DNA from: Vandiemenella viatica
Lineage: Eukaryota > Arthropoda > Insecta > Orthoptera > Morabidae
Direction of reading: 5' to 3'
Assembly: GCA_031002005.1 (NCBI GenBank)
Contig: CM061920.1
Span: 115,682,095-115,746,094 of the forward strand
DNA: 64,000 nucleotides
Every line of letters starts with the position of its first letter. The first letter of the stretch is position 1. Shown piece by piece: positions 46,446 through 57,479 of this stretch. The notes beneath the pieces are model-generated. The model saw only the letters and a program-made list of their open reading frames with translations. It was not told where the DNA came from and made no database searches. Made by a program: the position numbers and the translations under genes.

Positions 46446-47580
46446 ATGGCAGCGGCTTCCTCAAGTGGAAATAAAACCAATGAAAACCCAATGCTTTCTG
46501 AAAAATATGAAAATCTGGTCGGCTATTTAAACGAGAACTTGGGCAAAAAATTGAATGAAACGCTACTCCGTGAAATTAATGACAAGCTTGCCAGTTGGGT
46601 GGTTGCGGTTTCTTTCATAGAAGGAAAAAACTCAGAATTAAACAAAGAAGTAGAGAGGTTAAATTAAACAATTGAGGAACTTAATTCAAATGGAAACACA
46701 ACTCCTCAGCCAAGCTATGCTGCAGCGGCCAGTAAGGCAACGAGTTTAACAAAAATAGAATCACACCCACGAAAACAGCTTTTCTTTTCGTGAGTTCAAG
46801 ATGTGACGAAAACCCAAAAGTAATTGTTGAATATATTACCAAAATAATCAAAAGACATAACTAAAATTAATAAAATAAGGTGTACCATTAACTCAGTAAT
46901 GATCGATGCAGAAACTAAAGAGGATGTCAATAAATTGATGGAACACAAAGAATCAAATGAGAATCTAAAATGAGAGCTTCCAAGAAAGAGGAGACCTTTG
47001 GTAATCCTATTTGATGTACCAAAACATTTGGAAATAAATGATCTAGTAGACAAAGTATATGAGCAAAATTTGCAATCAATTGCAAAGATTACACCGTGGT
47101 ACTAAATTGTGTCAAGTGCGGAGACCTCGGACATGTGAGTAAACACTTGTAAATAGACATAGAGACTTGTAGCCATTGTGGTCAGGACGATCACAAGCGT
47201 AATCAATGTGATAAGACGTCGATGTCTCAAACGTGCATCCCATGCCAGCAAAGAGGTAAGTCATGCAAAAACAAAGGATTGTCCCACGTATCAACTGCTT
47301 GCTACTACAACGCCTAGTCAACAGAATTGATGGCGAAAATAGCAGACCTGATATACAGAGCAGTTGAAATAGCAGTTGGAAAAGTGGTAATGAAAAATAA
47401 AAAGAGGAGAGACAATCCCCATCTCGTAGAAGCCGAAAAGCTGCAAGAGCCGAAACATTTAGGAAGAAGAAGGCGATGGAAATGCAGAAAATGATGGTAA
47501 GCGCCGGCGTGCAAACATATCGGCAGCAGTTAATAGACGAGCAATTTGACGACATCTCCTCCACCTCTGACTCGGCTTAT
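46446..47580 (+). pseudogene. LINE ORF1 (gag-like, zinc knuckles)
   Basis: ATG at 46446 opens 73 codons (MAAASSSGNKTNENP..), with a coiled-coil-like KLNETLLREINDKL region, then a stop. Further on, QPSYAAAASKA, VILFDVPKHLEINDLVDKVY and two CCHC knuckles, CVKCGDLGHVSKHC and CSHCGQDDHKRNQC (about 47110-47210). This is the RNA-binding ORF1 of I/R1/Jockey-group LINEs. Multiple stops. The untranslated leader probably starts around 46160, just after the Copia remnant. ORF2 should follow and is lost in or before the gap. Confidence 0.8.
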
Positions 47581-47856
47581 TGCCAGCGTTTTGTTAGAGG
47601 CGGTGGGCTCGGATATTCCAAATAAAATGAATATCATCTTCGTAAACCAAGTAAGCGTACCAACCAAATAAAACACCCGAACTTTGTTATAAGTAAACCG
47701 AATCCCATTACTGCAGATCCAACGGTATTGTACGCCGATTTGAAGATACACTTCGGCTACTATACTCGAAGAAGTGCATACACTTACACTTGCCCTCCGA
47801 CATTTGACATGAGTCCTCCATCCTGCCAATAAAAACATAACGTTCCCACAAGCTTC

Positions 47857-48856
47857 NNNNNNNNNNNNNNNNNNNNNNNNNNNNNNNNNNNNNNNNNNNN
47901 NNNNNNNNNNNNNNNNNNNNNNNNNNNNNNNNNNNNNNNNNNNNNNNNNNNNNNNNNNNNNNNNNNNNNNNNNNNNNNNNNNNNNNNNNNNNNNNNNNNN
48001 NNNNNNNNNNNNNNNNNNNNNNNNNNNNNNNNNNNNNNNNNNNNNNNNNNNNNNNNNNNNNNNNNNNNNNNNNNNNNNNNNNNNNNNNNNNNNNNNNNNN
48101 NNNNNNNNNNNNNNNNNNNNNNNNNNNNNNNNNNNNNNNNNNNNNNNNNNNNNNNNNNNNNNNNNNNNNNNNNNNNNNNNNNNNNNNNNNNNNNNNNNNN
48201 NNNNNNNNNNNNNNNNNNNNNNNNNNNNNNNNNNNNNNNNNNNNNNNNNNNNNNNNNNNNNNNNNNNNNNNNNNNNNNNNNNNNNNNNNNNNNNNNNNNN
48301 NNNNNNNNNNNNNNNNNNNNNNNNNNNNNNNNNNNNNNNNNNNNNNNNNNNNNNNNNNNNNNNNNNNNNNNNNNNNNNNNNNNNNNNNNNNNNNNNNNNN
48401 NNNNNNNNNNNNNNNNNNNNNNNNNNNNNNNNNNNNNNNNNNNNNNNNNNNNNNNNNNNNNNNNNNNNNNNNNNNNNNNNNNNNNNNNNNNNNNNNNNNN
48501 NNNNNNNNNNNNNNNNNNNNNNNNNNNNNNNNNNNNNNNNNNNNNNNNNNNNNNNNNNNNNNNNNNNNNNNNNNNNNNNNNNNNNNNNNNNNNNNNNNNN
48601 NNNNNNNNNNNNNNNNNNNNNNNNNNNNNNNNNNNNNNNNNNNNNNNNNNNNNNNNNNNNNNNNNNNNNNNNNNNNNNNNNNNNNNNNNNNNNNNNNNNN
48701 NNNNNNNNNNNNNNNNNNNNNNNNNNNNNNNNNNNNNNNNNNNNNNNNNNNNNNNNNNNNNNNNNNNNNNNNNNNNNNNNNNNNNNNNNNNNNNNNNNNN
48801 NNNNNNNNNNNNNNNNNNNNNNNNNNNNNNNNNNNNNNNNNNNNNNNNNNNNNNNN
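47857..48856. other. Assembly gap of exactly 1000 N
   Basis: A run of 1000 unknown bases, a round number typical of a scaffolding placeholder. Any long frame that reads across it is meaningless. LINE sequence lies on both sides. Confidence 1.
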
Positions 48857-49110
48857 GGTCACGGGCCATACAATAGCTGGCTCCAAAATCGAAACATTGT
48901 GGATTCAAGCAGGTGCGAATGTGGTGAAGAGAGTACGCCGGAGCACGTGGTCTGGGAATGTGAAATAACAGCCAATTTGAGAGAACACCAACAAGCTCGG
49001 CTGCAAGGGAGGAGAATATTCGACATACTACGCGACGAAATTTGTGGCATTTGCTGAACGAAGCAGCTGATTTTGGAAGGAGAGATTTATAGAAAGGAAA
49101 AATGCCGAGT
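48857..49110 (+). pseudogene. LINE ORF2 C-terminal end after the gap
   Basis: Reads GHGPYNSWLQNRNIVDS, CECGEESTPEHVVWECE, the CxCG..H..C motif closing ORF2 of R1/Jockey-group LINEs, then DILRDEICGIC and a stop. Same strand as the ORF1 at 46446, so very likely the same element. The 3' untranslated part continues to perhaps 49450. Confidence 0.8.
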
Positions 49111-49473
49111 GAAATCATAGGCTACAGGTAGCAGAAGAGGAGAACAGAATTACAACTCATGGAATAGTGGAAATTAATTCCAGAAGTAACTGCAGAGGGA
49201 ACAATGATTCTGGAAGTCTGGCTTTCACAACACCGGATTGACGGAAGATATCCTACTACAATGAGGAACATCAATCGTCGGAGAAAATTCGGTGTGCTCC
49301 AGAGAGGCCGTCTTCTGTGCGACAGCTGGGACCATCTTGGTTTTCGAGGAGGCCAACTCTTGATGGCCTGGGCAGCTGACTTCGCGGATCCGGGAGACTC
49401 TGCCTTTCGAGCGCAATCAACACAAAGAAAAAATTAACATTAGTGGAACCGAAGTGCGAAGTCCTTGGTACGT

Positions 49474-49760
49474 TCAATTTTTATGAATAATTGTTGTGTT
49501 GGTTGCATTTTTACGAATTATTGATTTCTGATGGCTTCCATTTGTTTACTGATCAGCGATGAACACCATAAAGGCCATAAAGATGCAACCAACACATGTT
49601 ATGCAAATTGCTGCTACACACATAACTGATGCTGAAAAACTGTACAATTACAAGAATATGTGACCAATCGAAGATGCATCAGAGAATGAAGTGAAACGCG
49701 TTCGGGAAATAAAACAACAAATTCAATTGCATTGGCGTGACAATTATTCATAAAAATTGA
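49474..49760. mobile_element. Inverted-repeat element, 287 bp
   Basis: Bounded by a perfect 20-bp inverted repeat: TCAATTTTTATGAATAATTG at the left and its exact reverse complement at 49741-49760. A second inverted pair inside, GTGTTGGTTGCAT and ATGCAACCAACAC, makes a larger fold. Non-coding. No target duplication could be assigned, so the superfamily is open. Confidence 0.65.
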
Positions 49761-49854
49761 TCCTATCACAATTCAGGAAATGCCCCACCTTATCCAGATG
49801 TTCTTAGTACGTCATTGAAAATGGCGAACAAATTTTGGGATGTTGATGATACTA

Positions 49855-51015
49855 TTTAGTCGTGTACTGTGTAATAAGCGATGAGTTCATGTAAAGAAAG
49901 AAGAATGTGTCTTGTTCATTATTAGAAATATCACTAGTTTCATCAACTAAAACTGAGTAATAGACTGCATTTTTTACAACTTTTATTATTTTATGCGGTA
50001 CTTGGTCACTCAAAATTGTACACAGTTTGTTAGTGATACCATTTACAACAGCCTTTATCTGCTGCGCTGGAGCCACGAGTTTAACTCGGGAGTGTCCTGT
50101 GACGGCAGCTTCAATAATCGAATATAATTTAAAACTTCGCCCTCATGGCCGCTCCCGATCACTAAAAAATGAAGAGCTGAAATCATTTTTAAGATGCTGA
50201 TATTAGATTTTTTCATATTTTTAAGTTTAATTATTGATAATATGTAGTGTTCACTAAAGCTATGTTCTAAATTTACTTTATGCAATACATAAAAACAATG
50301 AATGTCTGAGATTTCCTGCTTTGCTTTTTGAAGCTCAAACTTTATTCCACGATTATAAACCACTTTGAGTGGTTGTCTTAGTGACCTCATCATCTCTTGA
50401 TGATTTTTTCTTTCGGCGCAGACATGCCACTATATATGGTTTCTTTACAGATTAGGCAAAACACTTTAACTATATCCCCATCGTCAGCTATTAAAAAATT
50501 GTCTGCCTTCTCTTCGAAAATTGCACCTTTTTTTCCCCTCTTCAACAGAATTTCCAGAATTTCCTAATTGGATTTGCTGAGTCTTACTAAGCTGCGAAGC
50601 TATTTGAGTGGAGGGCACTTCAGGTTTGGGCACATTTACGATTTATTCATCGAAACTAACAATTTTCCAAAATAAATACAATAACAACACCTACGACGTG
50701 CTATCAAAACACGTGCTTTATTTACCAGCTCCACTGATAACACTTGAAAGAGAGCCGCGAGGCGACGGTGCGGAATTGCTGGCGGGATATGGCTTACGAT
50801 GGCGGTGCGGGGCGCGTCACTTGTTTTGCTTATTCGTGTGCTCATTACAAATCAAATCTACACTTACTTACCACACACTAGATAATGTTTACATTCTGCT
50901 TTGTCAAGATGCGCAGTCGTATTTTCTCGCCTCACTTAAGTATCGTTCAATTAGTTTTGGTGTCAATGTTCAAGGGTGCTGGAACCCCTGAGCACCCACA
51001 GAGTAGGCGCCCCTG
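49855..51015 (-). mobile_element. Partial hAT-1 copy with right terminus
   Basis: Ends GGCGCCCCTG (51006-51015), identical to the end of hAT-1, and is collinear with 1200-2518, sharing TGGAGCCA(C/A)GAGTTTAACTC and GTGCTTTATTTACCAGCTC. On the minus strand 50393-50055 and 50076-49852 encode hAT pieces: LHFLVIGSGHEGE..LLKLPSQDTPELNSWL, then KLCTILSDQVPHKII and YSVLVDETSDISN, the catalytic-aspartate region. The left terminus is missing. Here the mid-domain is kept and the C-terminus lost, the reverse of hAT-1. Confidence 0.8.
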
Positions 51016-51109
51016 CCAAAGCAACAAGTAAAACTAGCTGAATAATAACGCTGGCAATATGGCTCTCTCAAAAGCGAAGTAAATTGAATAGTGAATACAT
51101 GACGAATTA

Positions 51110-51490
51110 CATTTTGTCACATGAACTATGGCGTCAGCTTCATGACAATTATCAAAGCAACATGACTTCAAAATGCAAACTAATATGCTCGTAAGTTAGG
51201 CAGTACAACGGAAAGTCCAGAATTCATTACAGCTCGTAACACAACTTACGTTAGCAATTGCCGGTCAAGTTTACATCGTATTACTGTATTACTGAGCGTG
51301 ATTTAGTACATTTGCAGTTCATAATGAAGGCGATAAAATTAATTGTGATAGTATATGCTACTTTGGTTAGGAATCCTGATACAGAAAATGTTGCTACTAC
51401 TCGAAATGTAGTTTCGATGCATTTCATGTATTAAGATGTGCCCATATCGATTTCTTTTGTAGCGGTGATATTAGTGGAGATAGTGGTTAG
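51110..51490 (-). repeat. Inverted copy of the 30640-31010 repeat
   Basis: Reverse complement shares ATCACCGCTACAAAAGAAAT, CGAAATG, CAATATTAAC-like, GGACTTTCCGTTGTAC and GTCATGAAGCTGACG with 30690-31000. Non-coding. Confidence 0.6.
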
Positions 51491-52062
51491 TGTTATATTT
51501 TTAGTTTTCTTCTTATTGGATCGTCTATTTGTGTAGCTATCGGATTTCGTGTTTCTTTATAGCTTAAATCACAGTCGCCAGGGATTCAGTCTCGTTGAAA
51601 CTCGTTCAGATTTTTAATCTTCAAACGTACTAACTTAATTTCTTATATTCGAATAACAACAAACTTTCATATGGTTTCTTGCAGTTTATTAAAGTAGCAT
51701 TCAATAGATAAGGATCCGAAGATACAAGTTCCATTGCTTGCAGTAACAGTTTATCATCAACTCAAGCGCACACCTTTTACCTTGCTCGCTCTCTGTTTGT
51801 TACTCCAGCCGTTTCCATGACTACAATTTCTCCCAGAGTAACCTTAAGCCTTTTTTAATTTCTCCATGAAACTCGTTATGCTACAATCTCCCCAAGTTAT
51901 AATATTTCTACTTTACTAGCCTTTTCTGTTAGTATTGAAGATTAACATTTCTTCATTATTCTTCATAAAAAAAGAAAACTAAATAAAAAAACTTCCACGT
52001 GGTTTTATTTTAATTTTCCTTAATTTACTGCTTTTCGTGTACAGATACAAATCGCAGTTTAA
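51491..52062. other. No recognised gene
   Basis: AT-rich; nothing recognisable. 52063-52070 is the left duplication of P-like copy 2. Confidence 0.4.
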
Positions 52063-52110
52063 CTAACAATCATGGAGAAAAGAAATATATGGAGACGAAA
52101 TACCACATAA

Positions 52111-53403
52111 GGCCCATTCGCACTAAAGGTCAGGTCAGCTCAGCTCACGATCCAGGATAGCATTCACACTAGCAGTTAGCTCAGCTGTGGTCAGGTCAGA
52201 TCAAGTCGTAGACGAGGCCATTTCATTTCAGTTGCTCATAGTGAACAATGCCGTTTTCGACCTCAATGTCAATTAAATCGCAATGATTTTGGATCAAGAG
52301 CCTAAAAATGCAAGATCAAAGAGAGGATGGTTCTGGTTGCATCCAGAGTCTCAAGCGCAATGCTAACTGCCGGCTATGCCGTGAGAGACTAGTGGTGGGA
52401 AATGCTTTTAAAATTTTAGGGTTCAAAGATTTCGAATTTATTTTAGAAAAATTAATTCTGCTCCAGCATTAATTGATAACATAATTGTAACAACATGTAT
52501 TTTGCACAATTATTTACGGAATGATAAAATTTCATGCATGTAGAAAGTGAATTTCAGGATGAGCGAGAGAAACCCTATTTTACAAATATTCTATGTTTGT
52601 ATGCTAACACTCGTACAGAAACCTTTGATTCAAAAATTAATTTACAATATTTTTTTTATTCGGAAACAGGATCTGTACCTAGGCAGTACTAAAATCTGTA
52701 ATAATGTTTCAATTTATGTTAAAGTTTGCCAACTTTATAATAAACAGATATAACATACCGTTAAAATATTTATTTATTATTTATAACTCTTTTTTATTGC
52801 TTACGAGCATAGTTTTCAGACGTTTGTCACCCATTTGATCTGACCTGACCTGACCGTTGCACGTTCACACCATGGAGCAAAGAAAAGAGAGCAGACCACG
52901 TAAGGGACCTTCTCCATACAACGACGTGACGCCGAGTGGAGAGCGGTGAGGGAGGACGTCGCCATATTGGTAGCGTCAAGAAACACAAGGAATGTATACA
53001 AAACGGAAGAATTTCTTCCGTTTTTAATCATCGCATTACTAAAAATGAAGTCTTATGGAGTCACATTTATAAATACCCTAATTGATATAAGCTACAAACA
53101 TTAGAATAAGAAAAACAGACCAATGTTTTGAACTCCCGAAGATGGCGGCTCCGGAGACAGGCTGCTTCACAGTTTAAGCGACACCTGGTCTCCCCTCTAT
53201 TCCTACCTCCATGGTTCACACTAGCGGTCAGTTCAGCTCAGCTCAGGTCTTGACCGTTGTTGATTGGTGGCGGCGCGATCTTCAGTTTATTCTACCTTGC
53301 CCTGACCAGAGTGGACCGCGTAGTGTGAATGCTCCCATTAGATTACGTGTATAGCGATTTTTGACCTGAGCTGAGCTGAGCTGACCGCTAGTGTGAATGG
53401 GCC
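52111..53403 (+). mobile_element. PIF/Harbinger element nested in P-like copy 2
   Basis: Inverted ends GGCCCATTC(G/A)CACTA, followed by repeated GGTCAGCTCAGCTCA units on both sides. Coding traces at 52390-52550 read RLVVGNAFKILGF and, in another frame, IDNIIVTTCILHNYLRND, the C-terminal signature of PIF/Harbinger transposases. Comparison with P-like copy 1 fits a ~3-bp target (TAA/TTA region), though the two flanking triplets are not identical. Another element sits inside at 52871-53213. The transposase is truncated. Confidence 0.8.
52871..53213. mobile_element. P-type MITE, 343 bp, nested in the Harbinger element
   Basis: Starts CATGGAGCAAAGAAAAGAG and ends CTATTCCTACCTCCATG, an imperfect inverted repeat of the same CATGGAG type as the P-like elements, with exact 8-bp duplication GTTCACAC (52863-52870, 53214-53221). 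Non-coding. It must depend on a transposase supplied elsewhere. Confidence 0.88.
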
Positions 53404-53549
53404 TTTATTCTGTAACGCCTCCTCTAAACTCTTGGCTGATACTGCGCATGCGCGGCGGCGGCCATATTACATATCCCTACAATTGCTAAGTTCACATTGT
53501 GTTTGATGCTGTGATTATTTCATTTTCTAATGTGTCTACGTTTTTTATA

Positions 53550-53597
53550 ATGCCATCTTGTGCTGCATACGGTTGCATAAATAGGCCATATAGTAAA
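53550..53597 (+). pseudogene. THAP start of P-like copy 2, with stop
   Basis: ATG then MPSCAAYGCINRPYSK and a TAA. Same position and start as the exon at 21271 in copy 1. The splice donor of copy 1 (GTAAGT) is GGAAGT here. Both changes inactivate this copy. Confidence 0.6.
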
Positions 53598-54374
53598 TAA
53601 ACTGGAATTTCATTCCTTAAGGAAGTTGCATTGTAAATATTGTTCTTGAAGTGTGCAGTAGGTATTGACAAGTTTGGTGCTTGTCTATAAATATTTAGTC
53701 ATAGCTCTCAATAGGATGACTATGTTTTCAAATTATTGTGGGTGTAGTGCAGAAAATCAGCATACCTTGCTAATTTACATATAATAGAATAGCATTACTT
53801 TTAACGAGTGTTGAAAATGAGATTTAAAGGGGTGATGTTTACATCGCGATTCAGTGAATTTAGTATTTCGCTTTCTTTCGTCATGTTGCAGTTTATACTG
53901 ACAGTGTACGATGAAATTAAATGCGTTAAATTATGCTATGCAATCAAGGAATCTTGATTAAGCAAACGATGTTGTTACCCCAAATGCAATTTGCGATTCA
54001 AATACGCGTGTGTGGGTGTGTCTTAATAGTTTGATTCTGTAGCGGCAATTTAATGGAGCTTATGGTTAAGTCTAAATGCAGTCTGTACTAGAATGGTTTT
54101 GTTGTTGCATATATAAGGGACAAAGAATTTATCTATTATTGTTAGTAATTTCATGAGAACCATGTTAGTGATAATACGTGTATAGCGATGTAAACTACTT
54201 CCAACTATTCCCAATTAAGCTTAGGATGTATGGTAATAAGATAACTATTTTTATTCTGGTCTAGGCCACATTTCAACCTAACCACAAGTGGTAGTAATAA
54301 AACTGAAATATCCATTCTGCATGTCCATCAAGTAATTCATTGTGGATTTTGCAGAATTAAATTTTGGTCCAGGC

Positions 54375-54800
54375 AGCATCCCGACCCAATCCCCTCAATT
54401 TGGAGACAGTATATCCCGAAAACTAAGCAAGATATCGAAAAAGTTTATTCTTTACTTTCAATTTTTGTCGTCATGTTACATAAGAATTCAACATCAGATT
54501 TAATTTTTGCGAAATTTTTTTTCTGTATTTCAACACAAGACACTCACTTTTGAAACAGTATATCTGGAGAACTAGGCGAGATATCGAAAATTTTTATTCT
54601 TTATATTTTATTTGTCTCGTCTCTTTAAATAAGAGTCCATCATCAAATTTTACTTTGACCAACTTTTTTCTTCCCAATTTCAACCAAAAACATCTCACAT
54701 TTGAGACAGAATATCTCGAAAACTAAGCAGGATATCAAAAAATTTTATTCTTAATTTTTTATTTGTCTCATCGAGTTACATAATTATCCACTACAAGATT
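54375..54800 (+). repeat. Three-unit ~146-bp tandem repeat in P-like copy 2
   Basis: Collinear with 26095-26520, with three units each carrying a TATATC(C/T)(C/G)GA(A/G)AACTA block, GATATC(G/A)AAAA and TTTATTCTT. Confidence 0.75.
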
Positions 54801-54978
54801 GCGGCGTCACGTTTATCATAGAGTCCCCTTAAGGTATTTGTACATATTCCCTGTGTCTATATGGATAGGTAAAATGGCGGCCACGCCTCCCTACTCCTGC
54901 TCCTCACGGCGTCACTTCAATGCGTGGTGAAGGTCCCTTGCGTCGTCTCCATATATTTCTTTCCTCCATGCTAACAAT

Positions 54979-55325
54979 CTGCCCTGCTTTCTTACTTCAT
55001 CTGTCTTTTCTTTTCTCTGCCTAAAGATCTTCTTCTTACATTCACAGTTCTTTGTTCAGAGATTATCATATACATTTCCACAGAGATAACTTTCGTCCGA
55101 ATTGAATAAAAAAAAAAATAATTACATCAAAAAATATTAAACTAAACAAGAAGTACATTAAAAATTAAAAGAACATTAAACATTAATGCTTTTAATCTTA
55201 GGAGACTGTGTTACCTTATAAAGTTTACCATATTTTTGTGAAAAAAACTCTGGTAAACTTTTTTATTGAGGGGTTATAAAGGGACCTTATATTCTTCTTC
55301 AACTTAATAACATATATGATTTCAA
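54979..55325. other. No recognised gene
   Basis: AT-rich; no domain or repeat end recognised. Confidence 0.4.
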
Positions 55326-55326
55326 T

Positions 55327-55719
55327 CATGGAGGTAAGAAAAGAGAGGAGACAAGGTGTTGCTAAAAATGCGAAGCCACCTAAAAGTTAAGGATCCGAAT
55401 GCGCATAGGCAAATCCAGCATTTTAAAAAAGAAGTGTAACATCAAAGTAGTCAAGTAGAGGGGAGTGTTGAATGTGTTCAGGACGAGATGGGGCAACATG
55501 AGTCATGAACCAAGGTGGTTGAAACTTATGTTCATATACTTGAAGAAAATCTGGTTGAAATTAAGGCTGAGGTTAAGTGTTCGACATAAGGGATTCGAGA
55601 TCTTAATGAATCAGCTGGAAAAAGTTAATCTATCAAACAACCGGAGATTGATAAAGAAAATCAATCAACATGTACTGGAAAGTATCTTGCGTTGTCTCCA
55701 TATATTTCCTTCCTCCATG
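55327..55719. mobile_element. Chimeric P-type element
   Basis: Left end CATGGAGGTAAGAAAAGAGA resembles the small MITE at 52871, while the right end, with CCATATATTTCCTTCCTCC, is that of the large P-like copies. Flanking octamers ATTTCAAT and CTGCGGAG do not match, unlike every other P-type insertion here. A 113-codon frame across it (55465-55806) has no family resemblance. Confidence 0.6.
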
Positions 55720-55721
55720 CT

Positions 55722-56145
55722 GCGGAGATGCTTAACTGTTTCAGAAAACGGAATGTGTATTAAACTCTCTGGCCGTCACAGATACTATGACGAATGTTTA
55801 CATTAAGAGTTTTTGCCCAGTCTGAATAATAAACAACGTAATGCTTTTTCTTAATTTGCAGAGTGAACTTTAAGGGTGAAATACAAGTCAACTTCGTATT
55901 TAAGCAAGTTCGAGTCTATGACCTTTGAAACAATTACACGATCGTTCCTGTCCGTGTTTTATACCTACCTCTATTAATGCCTCTGAGTTCTTCCAGCTGA
56001 AGAGATTTTATTCAACCTGAAACACAGGTAAAATTTATATTTGGCCAGATCAGATCAATCTGTCATAATCATTCATCTTCAAAACTGGAACTATTCTAGA
56101 CCCGTGACGATACGCAAAAACCGGTCACGGGCTTACACTAATTAT
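55722..56145 (-). repeat. Repeat family M, copy 3 (truncated)
   Basis: Inverted relative to copy 1: from the hairpin end GACCCGTGACGATACGC..GGTCACGGGC at 56098-56133 through CTGAAACACAGGTAA, CGATCGTTCCTGTCCGTG to AACTGTTTCAG near 55735, where the chimeric P-type element cuts it. Confidence 0.7.
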
Positions 56146-56149
56146 TATA

Positions 56150-57260
56150 AATATTATTTTAATTGCTGAAGGAAATGAAATTCGAAATGGCTGTATGCGT
56201 GGTTGGGTGTTTTGCTTGAATAATGTATTGATGTATAGGCAGCTGAGCGTTCTTCAGGATATTTTTCCAGATTATTAACAGAGCTTCTGATCTTCTTAGT
56301 GCTGGGGGTGAAATGTTGCATGACACTGGAAGCCATACGAATGTATCCCGTAACTATCCTCATTGCCTGATTGAGTTGCACATCTATCTTCTTTGTGTGG
56401 GCACTATTGATCCAGCATGGGTAGCAGTATTCAGCAACAGAGTATGACAGAACTAAAGCTGTGGATCTTATTACGTGTGCACTGGCTCCCCATGAAGTAC
56501 CAGCAAGCTATTGAAGAATATTATTTCTCGTTTTGACTTTGGCAGACACGATTGAAAGATGCTGCTGGAAAGTTAGAGTCTTGTCCAGTGTTATATCCAG
56601 ATATTTTGGTGTGCTCCAATACTGCAAGAGTTGGCTTCTGAATTAGACTTCTGGTTTATAGTGCGATTGTCTGTTGCGTAAATGAAATATAGAAATATCT
56701 GTTTTCTGAGGATTTAGATGGTGGCACTATTTCTTGAAGTATTCATCTAAGTTTTCCAGATCAGCATATAAAGTTGTTTCTGCATCAGAAAAGTTGGGGT
56801 TCTGGTTCAGCAAACAAATGTCATCAGCGTAAGTAATTATCTTGAAGACGTTTCCGGTAAATCGTGAGTATACAAATCGAATAGGAGGGGTGCTAAAACA
56901 TATCCTTGAGGTAAGCCATCATTTAGTATAAATATTCTGCTTCTGTCGTTATCAGAGTATATCTGAAAGTATCTATTGCTCAACATGTTGTTAAGTAATT
57001 CTGTAAGTTTTCGACATGGGATAATATTCGCAAATTTCAGAAGACCTTCTTCTCACCAAACAGTGTCGTAGACAGCTGCCAGATCCAAAAAGGCAGCCAC
57101 ACTTACTGATTTATTTTGAATCCCATTTTCAATATGAGAGGTGAGAGTGAAAACCTGGTCATTAAAACTTCTCCCTGGCCTAAATCCTGCTTGTTCTATG
57201 GGAATGTGGTTATTGATCACTTCAGAAATTCTGTTGTAGATCAGGCGCTCATGGAGTTGT
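56150..57260 (-). pseudogene. Jockey-like LINE reverse transcriptase remnant
   Basis: Right to left: VAAFLDLAAVYDTV (about 57105-57065), NDGLPQGYVLAPLLFDLYTHD (56940-56880), an intact catalytic YADD (56820-56831), HLNPQKTD, PKYLDITLDKTLTFQQH, NNILQ.LAGTSWGASAHVIR, AEYCYPCWINSAHTKKIDVQLNQAMRIVTGYI. Same clade as 12149-13631 but more decayed, with many frame changes. Ends around 56150, against M copy 3. Endonuclease is missing. Confidence 0.85.
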
Positions 57261-57479
57261 GTTGTCTTTGTTAGATTTTTCGTTTCAGCCTTGTGCCTCT
57301 GATTTACGTAATCTTTTGTTGAAAATAATTTTATTAACTACGAACACGGTTGCCCTTTCCTCTTCAGCTTATTTTCATAGACAGCATCTAACTATTGAAC
57401 AGTTGAACAAGCCATTCATTGTTCTGGTGATAACTTTTGTTTCCATCCACTATATAATTTCATAAGTTGGCTCGCTCAC

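Larger units (their letters stand above)
52071..54970 (+). mobile_element. P-like (THAP) DNA transposon, copy 2, carrying nested elements
   Basis: Starts CATGGAGAAAAGAAATATAT and ends ATATATTTCTTTCCTCCATG with exact 8-bp duplication CTAACAAT (52063-52070, 54971-54978). Without the insert at 52111-53403 it is about 1.6 kb and collinear with copy 1 throughout, including the leader palindrome (53443-53453), THAP start, recurrent CTGGTCTAGGC motif (54255) and three-unit tandem array. It provides the empty site for the hAT in copy 1. Confidence 0.85.

Noticed and set aside
47708..49118. Very long frames across the N gap
   Set aside because: They exist only because unknown bases are read as open codons.
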